This document shows positions 1-11,589 of a stretch of DNA of 64,000 nt, in pieces. How positions within the stretch are numbered: the first letter of the stretch is position 1; the number at the start of each line of letters is the position of its first letter. This stretch comes from Mermis nigrescens (taxonomy: Eukaryota > Nematoda > Enoplea > Mermithida > Mermithidae). Position numbers and translations under genes: made by a program. Location: the NCBI GenBank assembly GCA_036768485.1, contig JAVLUZ010000163.1:1010635-1074634 (forward strand), written 5' to 3'. The notes beneath the pieces are model-generated. The model ran no database searches. It saw only the letters and a program-made list of their open reading frames with translations, and had not been told where the DNA came from.

Positions 1-79
1 TTGTACCTTTTTGTGAGCCGTTCAATTTGGAGTTTAACTGTATTTTATAACATTAATTTATTTCAATTTTTAAGGCGGT

Positions 80-1195
80 AAAATACGAGAGCGAAAAGCA
101 AAGGCAGATCGACCGGATCAAGTGTATTGCATTCCGTGAAGCGCGTGATGCGGGAGCCACTTTAATTACAATAAAGTAAATTGCTGATAAATTGGGACGA
201 AGCGAAAGATGGGCCCAGTCGACATGGGGCAAGGATGCCGACGAGTGTTTTACGGAATTTGGTGAAGGTCGACCATTCAGATTATCTCAAGAAAGCCAGA
301 AAATCATTGAAAATCGCAGCAATGAGCAGAAAAAAGTTGTTATCAAGTGGCCCGAAAGATTCTGGAGGAACGAAACAAAAAAGTTAACTGGAGCACAGTC
401 GATCGTTATTGAGCCAGAGCGGGCATCAAGGCATTTCACGTTATTTCGCAACCCTTGAAAACAGAAATGCATATCAAAGACAGGATATGGCTCGCACGTT
501 GGATTCGAAAATTAAGACGAAGAAGATTTTCTTCATTTGGCGCCTTCAGACGAGTTTTTTATTTGATCGATTCGAAAATCAAACTTTCAGAATGATCCTG
601 TTTGGTCGAAAAATTTTGACGATATTAGCGATGAAGTACACTACCGTCAAATTGTCAAAAATGCGGCTGGCATCGGTCATTTTGTCATGTTCACTGCAAA
701 AAAATGTTTTGGTTGATCAAAGAACGTGGCGAATCATGGGACGGCGCCTATTTTCGTGACAAAATTATGACAGAAAATGTTATTCCATTTTTCAATAATC
801 CAGAAAATGTTTTGGTAGTTGGCGAGGCTACTTTTGTCCATGATAAGGCGCCTTGCATGAGAGCAAACGCAACTCAGCAGCTGCAAAAAGAAAATGGCGT
901 CAAACGACATTTGGCCCTGAAATCCCCGGATTTGAACGCCGCTGAATATATTGGAGCAATTATTAAAGACGAAGTAGAAAGTTTGATGTTACAGATAACT
1001 GTCAGGGACGTTATTCGACCGAAATCTTGCGTCGCAATCGGGAATAAGTCTTATCGACCATGGAAAATGATACCGAATCATCTCAAAATTTACTGTGTTC
1101 ATACACAGCTAGTTTTAAAGCCGTTTTACAGGATAATGGTGGCCATACCGATTATTAATTGTATACTGGTCATTTACGTTTTGAACGTTGATTAA
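80..1195 (+). pseudogene. Decayed mariner/Tc1-type transposase
   Basis: Cut-and-paste transposase remnant, broken by stops and frame changes. The best preserved part (about 704-1195) holds an aspartate-containing block (DKAPCMRANATQQL) and then KSPDLNAAEY, which correspond to the second catalytic aspartate and the SPDLNPIENLW signature of mariner/Tc1 DDE/D transposases. Upstream, 180-470 reads as a helix-turn-helix-like N-terminal region (IADKLGRSERWAQSTW) in another frame. Typical family members are about 340 residues, which fits the 1.1-kb span. No intact reading frame covers it and I could not define terminal inverted repeats, so this is an inactive copy. Family assignment is fairly secure; the exact clade is not. 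Confidence 0.7.
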
Positions 1196-1254
1196 AATGA
1201 TACAAAAGTTATCTTGTTTCCATTTCTGGTTTCATTTCTAGAGGGGAAAGGTTA

Positions 1255-1970
1255 TGCACCACCTGTTACATGTACAATGATGGTCCTCAAAAGTCTTTGT
1301 ACATTTTGTACATGCGAATTTTTGTGTACTATAAAATAGTATAGTAGCGATTTAAGTGTGGTAAAACATGGTTTTCGATCTTTGGTAGTGTATTTTAGCT
1401 AATTTCTGGGTTTCTGACGCCAAAAATTACTGAAAACTGTCGCTAAACGGCGCGAAGCGCCGAACAATTTGACATTTTTGCATTCTAAATGCAAATTCTG
1501 CCATTTTAAACATATATAGGACAAACAAATACTGGGAATTTCACACTTTTTCACAGTTTTCGTCGTCTCAAAAATCTGTGTACATTTTGTACACACAAAT
1601 TTTCGGGTACTATAATATGGAACAGTAGCGATTTTAGTGTGGTAAAAAACAGAGTTGTTCGACTTTTGGTAGTGTATTTTAGCTAATTTCTGGGTCTCTA
1701 ATGGCAAAAGTCACTAAGAATCGTCTTAAAACGGCGCGAAGCGCCAAAAAATGTGGCATTTTTCCTTTTGAGATGCAACTGCCGTTATAAAGATATATAG
1801 AACACAAAATCACTCATTCCGGCGCGAAGCGCCGGAGATTTTTGCGAATTTCAGACCTTTTTAGCGGTTTTTCTCTTCCCAAAATCTTTGTACATGTACA
1901 AAGACGGTCCCGAAAAGTCTTTGTACACCGGGAAAAATCTTTGCCGAGTACAAAAAAGACACTGATCTTA
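1255..1970. repeat. Interspersed repeat Y, two and a half ~290-bp units
   Basis: Two diverged units of about 290 bases plus a partial one. Each has a TGTACATTTTGTACA-like segment, a GTAGCGATTTNAGTGTGGTAAA block and the palindrome GGCGCGAAGCGCC (near 1450, 1732 and 1820). A second copy of the same family lies at 32745-33190. No coding potential is seen. An AT-rich TTA/ATT microsatellite-like stretch follows at about 1995-2060. Confidence 0.7.
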
Positions 1971-2174
1971 ATTCGAGTAAACGTGATAGGCGTAGTCATT
2001 ATAATTATTTTTATTTATTATGATTATCATTATTATTATCATTATCTTATTAGTGTTTTTTATCGCTACTGTTACGACATAAGAATGACAGCATGGGACA
2101 TCGTAAGACATCATTATATGGGATGTTGCTAGGCCCAACCCCAATAAAAATGGCGATCCCGGTAAAGCTCTAGC

Positions 2175-2335
2175 TTTTATGTTCTAGGAAGAACGAGCAT
2201 TATCAAAACCGTCGAAAAAACATAATTTTTGACGCGTACCCATCTTGTTTTACGCCAAAAAAGGCACTCTCTAAAAATCTTTCGGGCCTGACCCCAAGAA
2301 TTCCTATGTTGTACATGTGTGGCAGTAGGTACCAA
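2175..2335. repeat. Interspersed repeat X copy
   Basis: Shares the chain 'ctaggaagaacgagcat', 'tttttgacgcgtaccc' and a CCCCAGAATTC-like end with 17940-18115, and in weaker form with 3345-3515 and 5155-5350; an inverted copy is near 9640-9830. Non-coding, family unclassified. Confidence 0.55.
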
Positions 2336-2338
2336 TTT

Positions 2339-2572
2339 TTAGTGCAGTCTAACCTTTTTATTGACTTTCTTAGAAGCATTAGTTTTATTAAGAGTCTTTA
2401 TTGCCTTTTCAGCTTCAGCAATAGGCGTAGACTTGCCGACTGGAGGTAACCCACGTCTATCTCGACGCCAATGGCTTACTGACATCACGATTGCGAGTAT
2501 CAAAATCAGTAGCACTAGAATGGCTACAGGCACAATGATCACATAGTTGACCCTGCTCGAACTTGCATGTTC
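2339..2572 (-). CDS. vWA-like membrane protein paralog 1, exon 4 (transmembrane, C-terminus)
   Basis: Last exon of paralog 1. It starts at 2572 after a tttaag acceptor, in phase 0, matching the equivalent exon of paralog 2 (27972-28115), which has the same tttaag|GAA junction. After a short juxtamembrane stretch comes one hydrophobic segment (YVIIVPVAILVLLILILAIV) and then a basic stop-transfer tail (HWRRDRRG), giving a type I single-pass topology with a cytoplasmic tail of about 50 residues ending at TAA (2339-2341). Paralog 2 splices after GCTAAAAAG|GT; here the matching site reads AAG|GC. The exon therefore either reads through to its own stop or uses a rare GC donor to a further exon that I do not find. 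Confidence 0.75.
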   Translation of the reverse strand, partial: EHASSSRVNYVIIVPVAILVLLILILAIVMSVSHWRRDRRGLPPVGKSTPIAEAEKAIKTLNKTNASKKVNKKVRLH

Positions 2573-4756
2573 CTTAAAGCATGGCGGCTAATACTAGTCT
2601 TATTCGCAATCATACGAGCTCTTCAGGGAGTAGACCTCTAGAATGACTACTGACCATACATGATCTTAAAGGGTTTTCACCCCTATCAGAAAAGCTTTCA
2701 GTCCTTCCGTAAATTTTTTCACCCCTCCGCGCTCCCTCAGCATTACAGAGCAACGTCAGAAACGCCAAAAAATGACGTTTTTGACGCGTATTCAGCATGC
2801 TTGAGGCCCAAAAATAATATTTTTCTCTTTAATTTCCATGCTATGCATGACCGTCAATGATATCCAGAATGGATACCGACTCCCGCAAAACGGCCTGCCT
2901 GTGACCCCAGAATTGTAAATTTTCCGAAAAAATGTAGCAAATCTACTTTTTGAAGCGATTTCAGCTAACTTTTTGCTCACAAGTGAAAAATTTTTGGCGC
3001 ATCGCGCCATATACTCATTTTCAACCATAATGTGTTCGATTTACGCGAATTTTTCCTCTATTTTCGAGAGAAATACGAGCGTTGCCCAAAATCTAAACAG
3101 CAGCGTTTTCAACTTGTACCGATCGTTTTTAGCCAAAATGGGCAATTTTTAATCATTTTTTTCAGGGTGACCCGCAGAATTCTCCTGCTGCTCACGTGTG
3201 CTATTGATCCTTGTAAAATGGGTGCGACCATCCCAAAATTTTTGATTTTCAAAAAATTATAGAAAGCGTACTATTTAAGCTTTTTTTACTTATTTTTGAC
3301 CCGAAAATGTCAAATTGTCGGCACTTTGCATAATTATATCGTCTTCAATTTACTCGAATTATTTCCCAGATTTTTCCAAGTCTTGTATCTTCTAGAAAAA
3401 ACGAACGTCATCTGAAACGTCAAAAATGGTGTTTTAAACGTGTTGGCCCAGAAAGCACTGTATAAAAAATTTTCGGAGCTGACCTCCCGGAATTTACATG
3501 CTGTATATGTATGTTAGCAAATAATTTTAGTGGAAACAAAGTTACGCTGATGTAGCAGTCAAAGCAGACAATGCTTGCCCTTGATTGATATGCATATGCT
3601 CAGAGTGATATATGACACATTTTTCTCGATGATATGCCTGGGTGTTTCGGGGGATATAGACTCCTCTCCGAGAATCTGGCCAACCCCAGAATTAAATTTT
3701 ATTTGCTTTTGGAATTTTCGCCACTTTTACACCACCCAGACTCACCAAAATCCGACTGCTGCCAATTCTTGGCTTGTCGCCATGCAGTGCACCTGATTAA
3801 GGACTCTGCAAACAAAAGTGCACAGGTGACCGCCTTCTAGTCTTAGTCAGATCTAGTAAGTTCAATCTAGGATTAATAAGTTGTGAACATCGGATATTCA
3901 TCATAAAACTATAATGAGCGAAATTTCCGATTTCCGTGGAAAAATTTATTCAAAAAAGTACTACGATCACATGCTCTTATTTTTGTTATTTGCACACTAA
4001 CTTTTTTATTCTCAGAGATTATTTATTGTCACAACACGAGCATACATGGGCAACAGCCGAATTCTATTGTCTGGTAGGCGTAAAACAGGCGAAAATCCCC
4101 CAAAAAACATGCCGAAAATTCATTTCGGGGGTCTAGAGGTCTACCGGATTCTCGGGGACCTAACCCCTATAACGTCACGTATGGTTACGAGCATAGATGC
4201 ATAGCATGGACGATCTGGGTAGGGGTCAGTCACAAGTCGGCCCTTTTTGGTAAAATGACCTCAAAAACTGTTATAAGCGCTAAAATATCGATAGAACTAC
4301 GTTCTTACGCAGATTCTGGTCAATTTAAAGCCGTTTTGAAAAATGTTTCCATTTTTATAAATTTTGGCTCATTTTACGCGGAAAATTTCCTATTTTTCTA
4401 TTCGGGTGGTCTAGCTAGACCCCAAACCCTCCTCCTACGTGCATGTAAGGTTACGAGCAGAGATGCGAAGGGGAAATCTTGGGTCTAGACTCCAGAATGG
4501 AAAAATGGGGAATTTTTTCGCGAAAATAAGGTAAAAAGGCCGAAATGGATTAAAATTGAAAATTTCCTTAAAAACTGCTTTTAATTGATCAGAAACTATG
4601 TAATAATGTAATTTTAAAGCTACGTTAGCGCTTATACCAGCTTTTAAGGCCATTTCGTCCCAAAAAAAGCTCAATTTGTCACCCCCAGACCGACTGACCC
4701 CCCCCCCCGATCGGTCATGCGGTGCATCAATGGTTATGATACGAGTCTCCGTTTAC
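2573..4756 (-). other. Paralog 1 intron 3
   Basis: Intron between exon 3 (donor GAG|GTAAAC at 4756) and exon 4. It holds diverged copies of repeat X (about 2700-2900 and 3345-3515), anonymous AT-rich sequence, and the palindromic FB1 element at 4225-4720. I see no other gene. The short reading frames here are neither conserved between copies nor bounded by plausible signals. Confidence 0.6.
4225..4720. mobile_element. Palindromic fold-back element, family FB1
   Basis: About 500 bases made of two inverted arms of roughly 210 bases. The left arm reads through AAATGACCTCAAAAACTG, TTCTGGTCAATTTAAAGC and GGAAAATTTCC to CTAGACCCCA. The right arm returns through CTAGACTCCAGAATGG, GGGGAATTTTTTCGCG, AATTGATCAGAAACTA and AGGCCATTTCGTCCC. 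The same palindrome recurs at 11590-12110, and single arms occur near 5640-6010, 14870-15320, 21640-21880, 22200-22450, 23560-23800, 24840-25030 and 28390-28650. Non-coding; superfamily unknown. Confidence 0.65.
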
Positions 4757-5127
4757 CTCTCCGTCAAAAGTACTTTGAGTTCTGCTCCTTGTCTGATTCG
4801 GTGCTAACGTTGGGGTTGTACTTGTGCTCTTTGATGATGTCCATTTTTTTCTGGGGGCGGGGCAAGGACAAGGAAAAAGCTCTGTTGATGTGTTCACACG
4901 ACAAGGTTCACGGCCAGGTTTAATAACCGTGTAAATTTGTTCGTTATAACAACCGGCTCCTACCTTACGACACGCGATATAATCCAAATTGTACTGACAA
5001 TATGTGTCAGACATTTTGCAAACAGTTTCAAATACTTCAGTAATTTTAGTCGGAAGCGAGTAGGGTCGATTCAATTTCCAGTATGTACGGGTAATTTTAA
5101 GCGGATTTGTAATCGGCACCAAATAGT
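4757..5127 (-). CDS. vWA-like membrane protein paralog 1, exon 3 (Cys-rich ectodomain)
   Basis: Starts at 5127 after an aaattttag acceptor and ends at a GAG|GTAAAC donor. Phases are 1 in and 0 out, exactly as in paralogs 2 and 3. It reads from DYLVP through YWKLNRPYSLP, then a probable final ectodomain helix (VFETVCKMSDTYCQ) and conserved cysteines in C-x7-C, CRKVGAGC, REPC and PCPCP contexts, then a Ser/Thr-rich stalk with several N-x-S/T glycosylation sequons. Equivalent exons lie at 25485-25833, 51939-52364 and 63003-63457. The cysteines and the NRPYSL/DRPYSL motif are the most conserved features. An extracellular location is inferred from the signal peptide in exon 1 and the transmembrane exon 4. 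Confidence 0.78.
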
Positions 5128-6823
5128 CTAAAATTTAGGCAAATATTTATTCAAGTCATGAAATTTTTCAAATAATGCCTTTCTGACCATAATACAATCA
5201 ATTTGGCTAAACATTTTCAATGTTTTAAAATTTTTTATCGTCGGGAATGTCAAAAGTATTGTTTTTGACGTGTAACCATCTTTTCAAAGCTCAAAAAGGC
5301 ACACAAAAAAATCTTTGCTTAATCTCTGAACTCTTATGCTATGCAAATATAACCTCGATCAAATGTGCAAATAGAGCGTAGAGAGTCAAGCAAGACCACA
5401 GAATTTAGAATGCAAAATTCACTGGAGAAAATGATGCCATCGGCGAAAGTCGTAAATTTTCTTTATAAGTGTTTGAATTGACCTGTAACCATTTTAGGAT
5501 TTATACCACTTTTTTGAAGTCATTTTAACCCAAAAAAGTTCACTAATTAAACCCCAAGACTGTCCGACGTCAGACTGACCAATCTGTGCATCAGTAGTCG
5601 TCGTAACCAGACTTATGTGGGAGTTTGGGAATATCTAGGCCGCCAGAATGCAAGCAGAAATGGGGAAATTTTTTTCAGAAAATAAAGCAATTGCCTAAAA
5701 TGGAGGAGCATTTAAAATGTTTCCGCGAAAGTACTCAAAATATGTAGGTCATGAACACTGTTTTTTATTTTTGTACGGGACATTGATTTTGAAGCTCGTA
5801 CAAAGATTTCCGGAGCGATCTCTGAACATATTTGTACGCAAAGTTAGGCAGTTTTTGACCGATTTTTGATTGTCAAAAAATAGTCAAAGTTTTTGTGCAA
5901 AAAAAGAAATCAGTTGTCATGAAAATAATAATTTTCTCACTATTTTAGCATTCATACCAATTTTTGAGGCCATTTCGGCTCAAAACGGCTCTCCAATTAA
6001 CCCCAAGACCGGCCGACCTTTAGAATGGCAATACTGTGCAAACATGATCTTGACCAGATATACATATAGGGAGTTTGGGGTATCTAGACCATCAGAAAGC
6101 AAAGATGGGAATTTTTTCGATATCATAAGGCAACATAAAAGCCAAAATCGATGAACACATGAACCATTTTGATCGTTAAAACAGCAAAAAAATCGTGAAC
6201 GTTAAATTTACTGCTTTGGATTTTTGGGATTCCCCTGCCAACCTTGACCTTGTGCACGTATGTCTGACTATCCTCCCAAACCGATTGATTCCCCACTCCA
6301 TGACCATCGGTCAGACGATTTAAGTGGTTGACAATCGGGTGCTCGGCAAAAATTAATTTTAGTACACTTACTCGTAGGCTACATAATTTTCGCGATTCGT
6401 TTTACGTCACATGCGTTGGTGACCTAGCTAACAGAAAAATTAAGAAACAGTCACACTTTTTCAGCTTAAGTTCTTTAAATACGTACGAGTATGCAATGAA
6501 AATAAATATTCGAATAATACCATATACTAGTATTTGAAGTTTATGTGTCTTGAAAGTAAAAGCTTTTAATATATTTAGCCATTTTTTTAAAAGCTAGTTA
6601 GAGCTCTGAAGTAGTAAAGAGAAAAAATATAGATTTTAGTTTTCTTGGCAGTATTTCTACTTAATCATCATGCTTTCTGATCTTATTTTATTTAAGCTAA
6701 TGCTGAAATTAGTAGAAGTCATTTTAAGCCTATATGTTACTTAAATACCAGAGGTACAGCATTTAGCAAAACGCAAGCATGATTCAATATTTGCGTAAAG
6801 AATAAGATAAACTATATCCATAC
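5128..6823 (-). other. Paralog 1 intron 2
   Basis: Intron of about 1.7 kb with a GTATGG donor and aaattttag acceptor (minus-strand reading). It contains a repeat X copy (about 5155-5350) and diverged FB1 arms (about 5390-6010). The rest is AT-rich sequence in which I see no gene. Confidence 0.6.
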
Positions 6824-6919
6824 CATCTTCGTTGAGCAAAACGAGGAATACATTGGCTTCAGTGATAGGATGCTTCTTATATCGCTCCATACTATATGCC
6901 GTAATCCCAGTCGATATAA
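6824..6919 (-). CDS. vWA-like membrane protein paralog 1, exon 2
   Basis: A 96-base exon, bounded by a ctctag acceptor and an AACGAAGATG|GTATGG donor. Both ends are phase 1, so its length keeps the frame. It encodes ISTGITAYSMERYKKHPITE followed by ANVFLVLLNED. The second part is a hydrophobic beta strand, consistent with strand 5 of a vWA (Rossmann-like) domain following the strand 4 begun at the end of exon 1. The same 96-base exon, with the same phases and the terminal LLNED, occurs at 24200-24295, 50589-50683 (95 bases, damaged) and 61661-61756. It is too short to find from reading-frame length; the paralog comparison identifies it. Confidence 0.8.
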
Positions 6920-7730
6920 CTAGAGCAGTCAAAATTTTTTGGTGCAAAAATATGACTGATTTGGTGCAAAATGTGGTACGAGAATGTATACGATTTAATG
7001 CCTAATTCGGTGCGAAAAATTACCGTAATTCGGTACATAATTCGTAGGTTTTACTCAAACCACACTGGTTAAACGTGATTTAATTGCGTATTTCGATATT
7101 TTCGGAAAAAGTCCTCATCTACAATTGCTTAAGAGCAATTTGTATTTCAAAAACGAATGTTCTACTTTGACTGAAACCGAAGGAGCGTTTAAAGTCATAA
7201 GACAAATTTCCAGATTTATTTCTGCGATAAAAATTTCGACACGGGGGTTTCTGCCTACCCTGAAGGTGAACTTCTCACATAGTTAATCCGTCCAAAAACT
7301 TCGATACAATGCTAAAACATTTTCACTGTTTTTCCTTGGTCAAATTTTGTGTTTCAAGCTGCTCTATTGTCGCTGGTAGAAAAAAAACATTCTTGTTCAG
7401 AACATTGGTTTTCGTCGGAAGTGCTGCTTTCCGGTTTACAGCTGTGTCGTCATCTGCTGAAGCATTCAAAACGTTTAGATCTTTTAAAAATTTGCACTTG
7501 ATCCCTGTTCCCCATCTTGCAACTGTGACAAAAGTCAATGTTACAGTATGATTTAATGACGAAATTCTTGTGCGATATTAGGTAATTCGATTACAGTATG
7601 CTTAGATCATAAGAAATTCTTGATTTTACGCTCGATTACATAAAAACCATATTTCGAGAATTCTTTTCTATCGTTAGCTCACGTGCTTGTGCTCTAAATG
7701 TTAGTTTTATTCGTTCTCTGGGCAAAGTCC

Positions 7731-8418
7731 GGCCCAACCCGTAAATCCTACTAATGAAAAAGATAGGGAGAAAGAAATAGCATGATAAGCATTAGGTACC
7801 CACACACGGAGCCTGGACCATGACAATCATAAGTATCACCACCCGGAGACTGGCAGAAACGGGAGAAACGGCGAAACCATGATCAGCATAGGTAACCACA
7901 CCGGGAGCCTGGGAGAAACGGGAGAAACGGCGGAACCATGATAAGCATAGGTAACCTTACCGGGAGCCTGGGAGAAACGGGAGAAACGGCGGAACCATAA
8001 TAAGCATAGGTAACCACACCGGGAGCCTGGGAGAAACGGGAGAAACGGCGGAACCATGATAAGCATAGGTAACCACACCGGGAGCCTGGGAGAAACGGGA
8101 GAAACGGCGAAACCATGATCAGCATAGGTAACCACACCGGGAGCCTGAGAGAAACGGGAGAAACGGCGAAACCATGATAAGCATAGATAACCACACCGGG
8201 AGCCTGGGAGAAACGGGAGAAACGGCGAAACCATGATAAGTATAGGTAACCACACCTGGAGACTGGGAGAAACGGCAAAACCATGATAAGCATACATAGG
8301 TAACCACACCCGGAGAAACGTTTCTCCCGGGAGAAACGTTTCTCCCTCCGGGGAAATTTTCATGGGAGAAACGTTTCTCCCACCGGGGGAAACACTAGTA
8401 GGATTTACGGGTTGGCCC
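7731..8418. mobile_element. hAT-type MITE carrying a minisatellite
   Basis: Bounded by terminal inverted repeats (left GGCCCAACCCGTAAATCCTA, right its near-exact reverse complement ending GGGTTGGCCC) and by an exact 8-bp direct repeat CAAAGTCC at 7723-7730 and 8419-8426. An 8-bp duplication is the hAT signature. The interior is almost entirely a 59-bp tandem repeat plus short GGGAGAAACGTTTCTCCC palindromes at the right end. It has no transposase, so it is non-autonomous. Confidence 0.85.
7795..8310. repeat. 59-bp minisatellite, about 8-9 units
   Basis: The period is exactly 59 bases over at least six consecutive units: the GGTAACCACACCGGGAGCC phase recurs at 7891, 7950, 8009, 8068, 8127, 8186 and 8245, with shortened end units. 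Each unit holds a double GGGAGAAACGG. Long minus-strand reading frames here are products of the repeat, because 59 is not a multiple of three and all frames cycle. Confidence 0.92.
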
Positions 8419-10498
8419 CAAAGTCCGGGAAATATTTAGTTGTAATGACGCAAATTACTTCGATAAGATTCGTTTTTATGAAACCTTCTTCCGTCTTTAC
8501 CTTTTACTAAAAAAGAGTATTTAGTCACGCTTGTTTTAATGTTAATTAGCCAATCGGAAATCGTGTTACCGTAATTCTACCGTAATCTCGTCCAATAGAA
8601 TTATTCTCCACCTTTTTCGCGAAAGTATAAAATATCTGTGCTTTATCATTTTGGTCACTTCTTCTCTTTCCGGCAAAACCGGGGTTTTAAACTTTTGAGT
8701 GCTTGATGCTACGTTCATTTGCATTATTATTCGACAATAAAAGTTAATCCTAATCGCTGAAGTAGTTCGGTTACACAACAATAGTTCGTTATTTTGACTA
8801 ATGTATGAATTTGGTGCATCTAGTGCAAACCAGTCAAATTAGGTGCAATTGGTGCAGAAAAATGCTACTTGAATGCTAAAAGTGTGTTTTTCGACATTAT
8901 CTGACATCCTGAATCTCATAGAAGTTTAAAAAAATTGGTACAGCACCATATTTTGATCGCTCTAGATATAACTGAAATTGATACTTCGATCAATTGATGA
9001 AGGAGAAATAAAAGTTTATATATGTACCTATACACGCCGTAGCAAGCTGACAAAAGCTAAAGTTCAAAGTGTAAGTAAAATTAAAAGTAAAAATAAAAGT
9101 TGTCATTACAAATATAGCAAGGAAATCATAGAAGTTTGTCCCAAAAGTTTTTCAAAAGTGCGTTTTTAAAACAATGTATGCCCTAAAATCAGTATTTTCT
9201 TACTTTTTGACATTGCTTTTTCTTTCTAAAACATAACGTGAACAATTTTCAAAAAATGAATGCAAGTTTAACAAAATATAGCTAAAATGAGAATCTGGCT
9301 CGAAGTATCTAAAAACTGGTACTCTTGAGGTAAACGGTCACTAAGAAAGCGAAAACAGCACATTTCTAAGATTTTTACAAAATAAATATTTTGCGGGGTC
9401 AGCAACTATTTTGGATGGTTGAATCACCCCCAAAGTCCCCTCAGAACATGTACGTGTACGTTTTACTCGCACATCTGCAATCAGTGATTGACTCATCCAT
9501 ATGATTATTGCATTAGATAACGTAAGCGCATTTTACAGTCATAATTTATAAGCTAGTTCCACTGTTGAAAGGAACTGATTTATTAGTTTCGCAGTACCTA
9601 TTCAGGAGCATACCCGTACAGTATGAGAATTCAGGAGGGCACGCTCAAAATCTTATTTTTAAATGCCTTTTTGGGCTAAAACGCGATGGGTAAACACAAA
9701 AACACTGTTTACTGTTTTTTGGCGTTTAGGACGATGCTCGTTCTTTCTAAAACTTAAAAACATAAACAAATCACGAAAACATTTGCAAAAATCGAGTAAA
9801 TTGAAAAAAATATAGTCAAAAAATGAGTATATGGTGGCCCAGACGAGAAACAAGGATTAATGTGGTTTTACGCTATTTTAGCATTTATAACCAGTTTTTT
9901 TGTGATTATTTTCGTCCAAAAGAGCTCATTGAATGACTCCCAGCTGGCTCTTCTGACTTCAGATCGGCCATACTGCGCATCTACGCTAGTGACGTGAACT
10001 GATTCATGAGCAAAAAAGTTTTTACACCTAATACTAACATAAGTTTTCTGGAAAATTAAAAATTCTAAAGAGTGAGCTAACTTTTTTGTTTAATATCAGC
10101 GGATATTCTACGGAAGGTACAACTCCCTTACCCGGGAACGCGTGTCCTCGATGCTGATAAGGAACTAGACAATTCAACTTTTCAAAAATATGTCTAAAAC
10201 ACATTATTCTAAAAAACAAAATTATAATTTCAAATGCTTATCAGTATATGGTTTAAATTAATATTACCTGTTTTATTTCTTAGAAAATAATTGGAATAGG
10301 TACATGGTTTAAATTGTGACAAAACCGGAAAAGCGCAATGCCAATGAAAGGATAACCCGAGATCGAACAGTTTCTTTTGTAAGCTATTAAGTGCTGCACC
10401 GCATCGATTAAGGGACGGTTCCCTAATTATTTATTCATAAAATTAAAATGCGTTCAATTTTCAACGTCTTACATTAGAAAATATAAAAAACTGCTCAC

Positions 10499-10892
10499 TC
10501 AATACTGCCATTTCTACATCGTATCGCCTGGTGTCACCGAAGTGTAAAGGAAGATCTGAGGCTACTTCTGTCACCCCCTTGAACTCAGTGTAACAATATA
10601 CTGCGGGAACCCAAGCTACGTTTAGTCGTCTGCGGGAGCCATGAGCATCACTTGAGAATCTGTTGTAGGAAAAGCAAGTCACGTAAGATATGTGAACTCC
10701 TCCCTGTGTTATATTGAACGACTCGAGCACTCCTTTGTGCACGATGTCGTATATGTCGTCCATTTGTGTGGTACTACGTCTATTTTCCAAATCAAACAGT
10801 ACCATCAGATCGAGTTTATTGATTTTCCTACATTCCGGACCACGCGGAGATACAGTACCAAGAATGGAAGCACAAATGATGAAATAGATCAT
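10499..10892 (-). CDS. vWA-like membrane protein paralog 1, exon 1 (signal peptide, ectodomain start)
   Basis: First coding exon of paralog 1 (exons 10892-10499, 6919-6824, 5127-4757, 2572-2339; about 364 residues with no frame break). It opens with MIYFIICASILGTVSPRGPE, a signal peptide, then CRKINKLDLMVLFDLENRRS. The strand LDLMVLFDLE resembles vWA strand 1 with its metal-site aspartate, but the DxSxS serines are absent, so metal binding is probably lost. A helix (DIYDIVHKGVLESF) and a strand (VHISYVTCFSYN) follow in the order expected for vWA. The exon ends GCAGTATTGA|GTGAGC, phase 1. A ctttaag acceptor lies 2 bases before the ATG, so an untranslated exon probably sits upstream. The fold call is inference; the gene structure is well supported by two paralogs. 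Confidence 0.75.
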
Positions 10893-11589
10893 AGCTTAAA
10901 GACAAAAGCAAGTAAATCATTTATTGGTGCTGACTGCTGACTTTGGAGGCCAGATTTCCGGCAGACTGGGCTAGTTCAGCCATCAGATATGCAAGTGGGG
11001 TTAGGGAGATTTTATAAAGGCAAAGCGCAATATTTTTGCAGTAAAAAGGGCAAAAATCAAGGCCAAAAACGAGAAAATCAAAGTTTATTGCAAATTTGAT
11101 TGAAACGGACCGTAAATAGTCATCATGACACTTTAACCTTTGAATTTTAACTTTTTAATTTACAGTACACATTTACACCAATTTTAGAGGCCGCTTTACA
11201 AGACCGAACAAACCCAAGACCAACCACGCTGTTCACCTATGTTATTGACTACAGGTTATACATGAAACGGCTCAAAGTTTTAGGTGGGTATGATTCCCAG
11301 CTTAGGGACGAAGGAACTGATCTGACCTAAAAATGTTCCAAGATGCAAGTTTCGCCGAAATTTGGAAGGGGTCAAAAACTTACTGACTTTAGGGGATGAC
11401 AAACTTTGGGTGTGGGACACCCCTGCCCCCCAACTGTCACATGTATGCTGCAGGTGCACAGCATAATGGACTTTGGGCTGATGTTTGACCTAAAGCGGTC
11501 TTAAAAATGGCACATAGACGCACAAATTCGCAAATTCAAATTGACAAACACATTTGTTGTTTGAGACTAGCACAGCATAGCCGGCCTAG

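Larger units (their letters stand above)
6920..10498 (-). other. Paralog 1 intron 1
   Basis: Intron of about 3.6 kb (donor TATTGA|GTGAGC at exon 1, acceptor ctctag at exon 2). It hosts the minisatellite-bearing hAT-type element at 7731-8418 and an inverted repeat X copy near 9640-9830. The remainder (about 8430-9600 and 9850-10450) is anonymous AT-rich DNA in which I recognise nothing. A minus-strand frame at 7323-7538 (71 codons) has protein-like composition but no relative in the window and no splice support, so I do not call it. Confidence 0.55.

Noticed and set aside
7323..7538. 71-codon minus-strand frame with protein-like composition
   Set aside because: Both strands are open here and I find no family, paralog or splice signals; too weak to call.
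7795..8310. CRISPR-like array
   Set aside because: Units are contiguous 59-mers with no unique spacers, and the sequence is animal nuclear DNA.
7836..8363. Overlapping 60-175 codon minus-strand frames
   Set aside because: They are translations of the 59-bp minisatellite; every frame stays open because the unit lacks stops on that strand. No gene.
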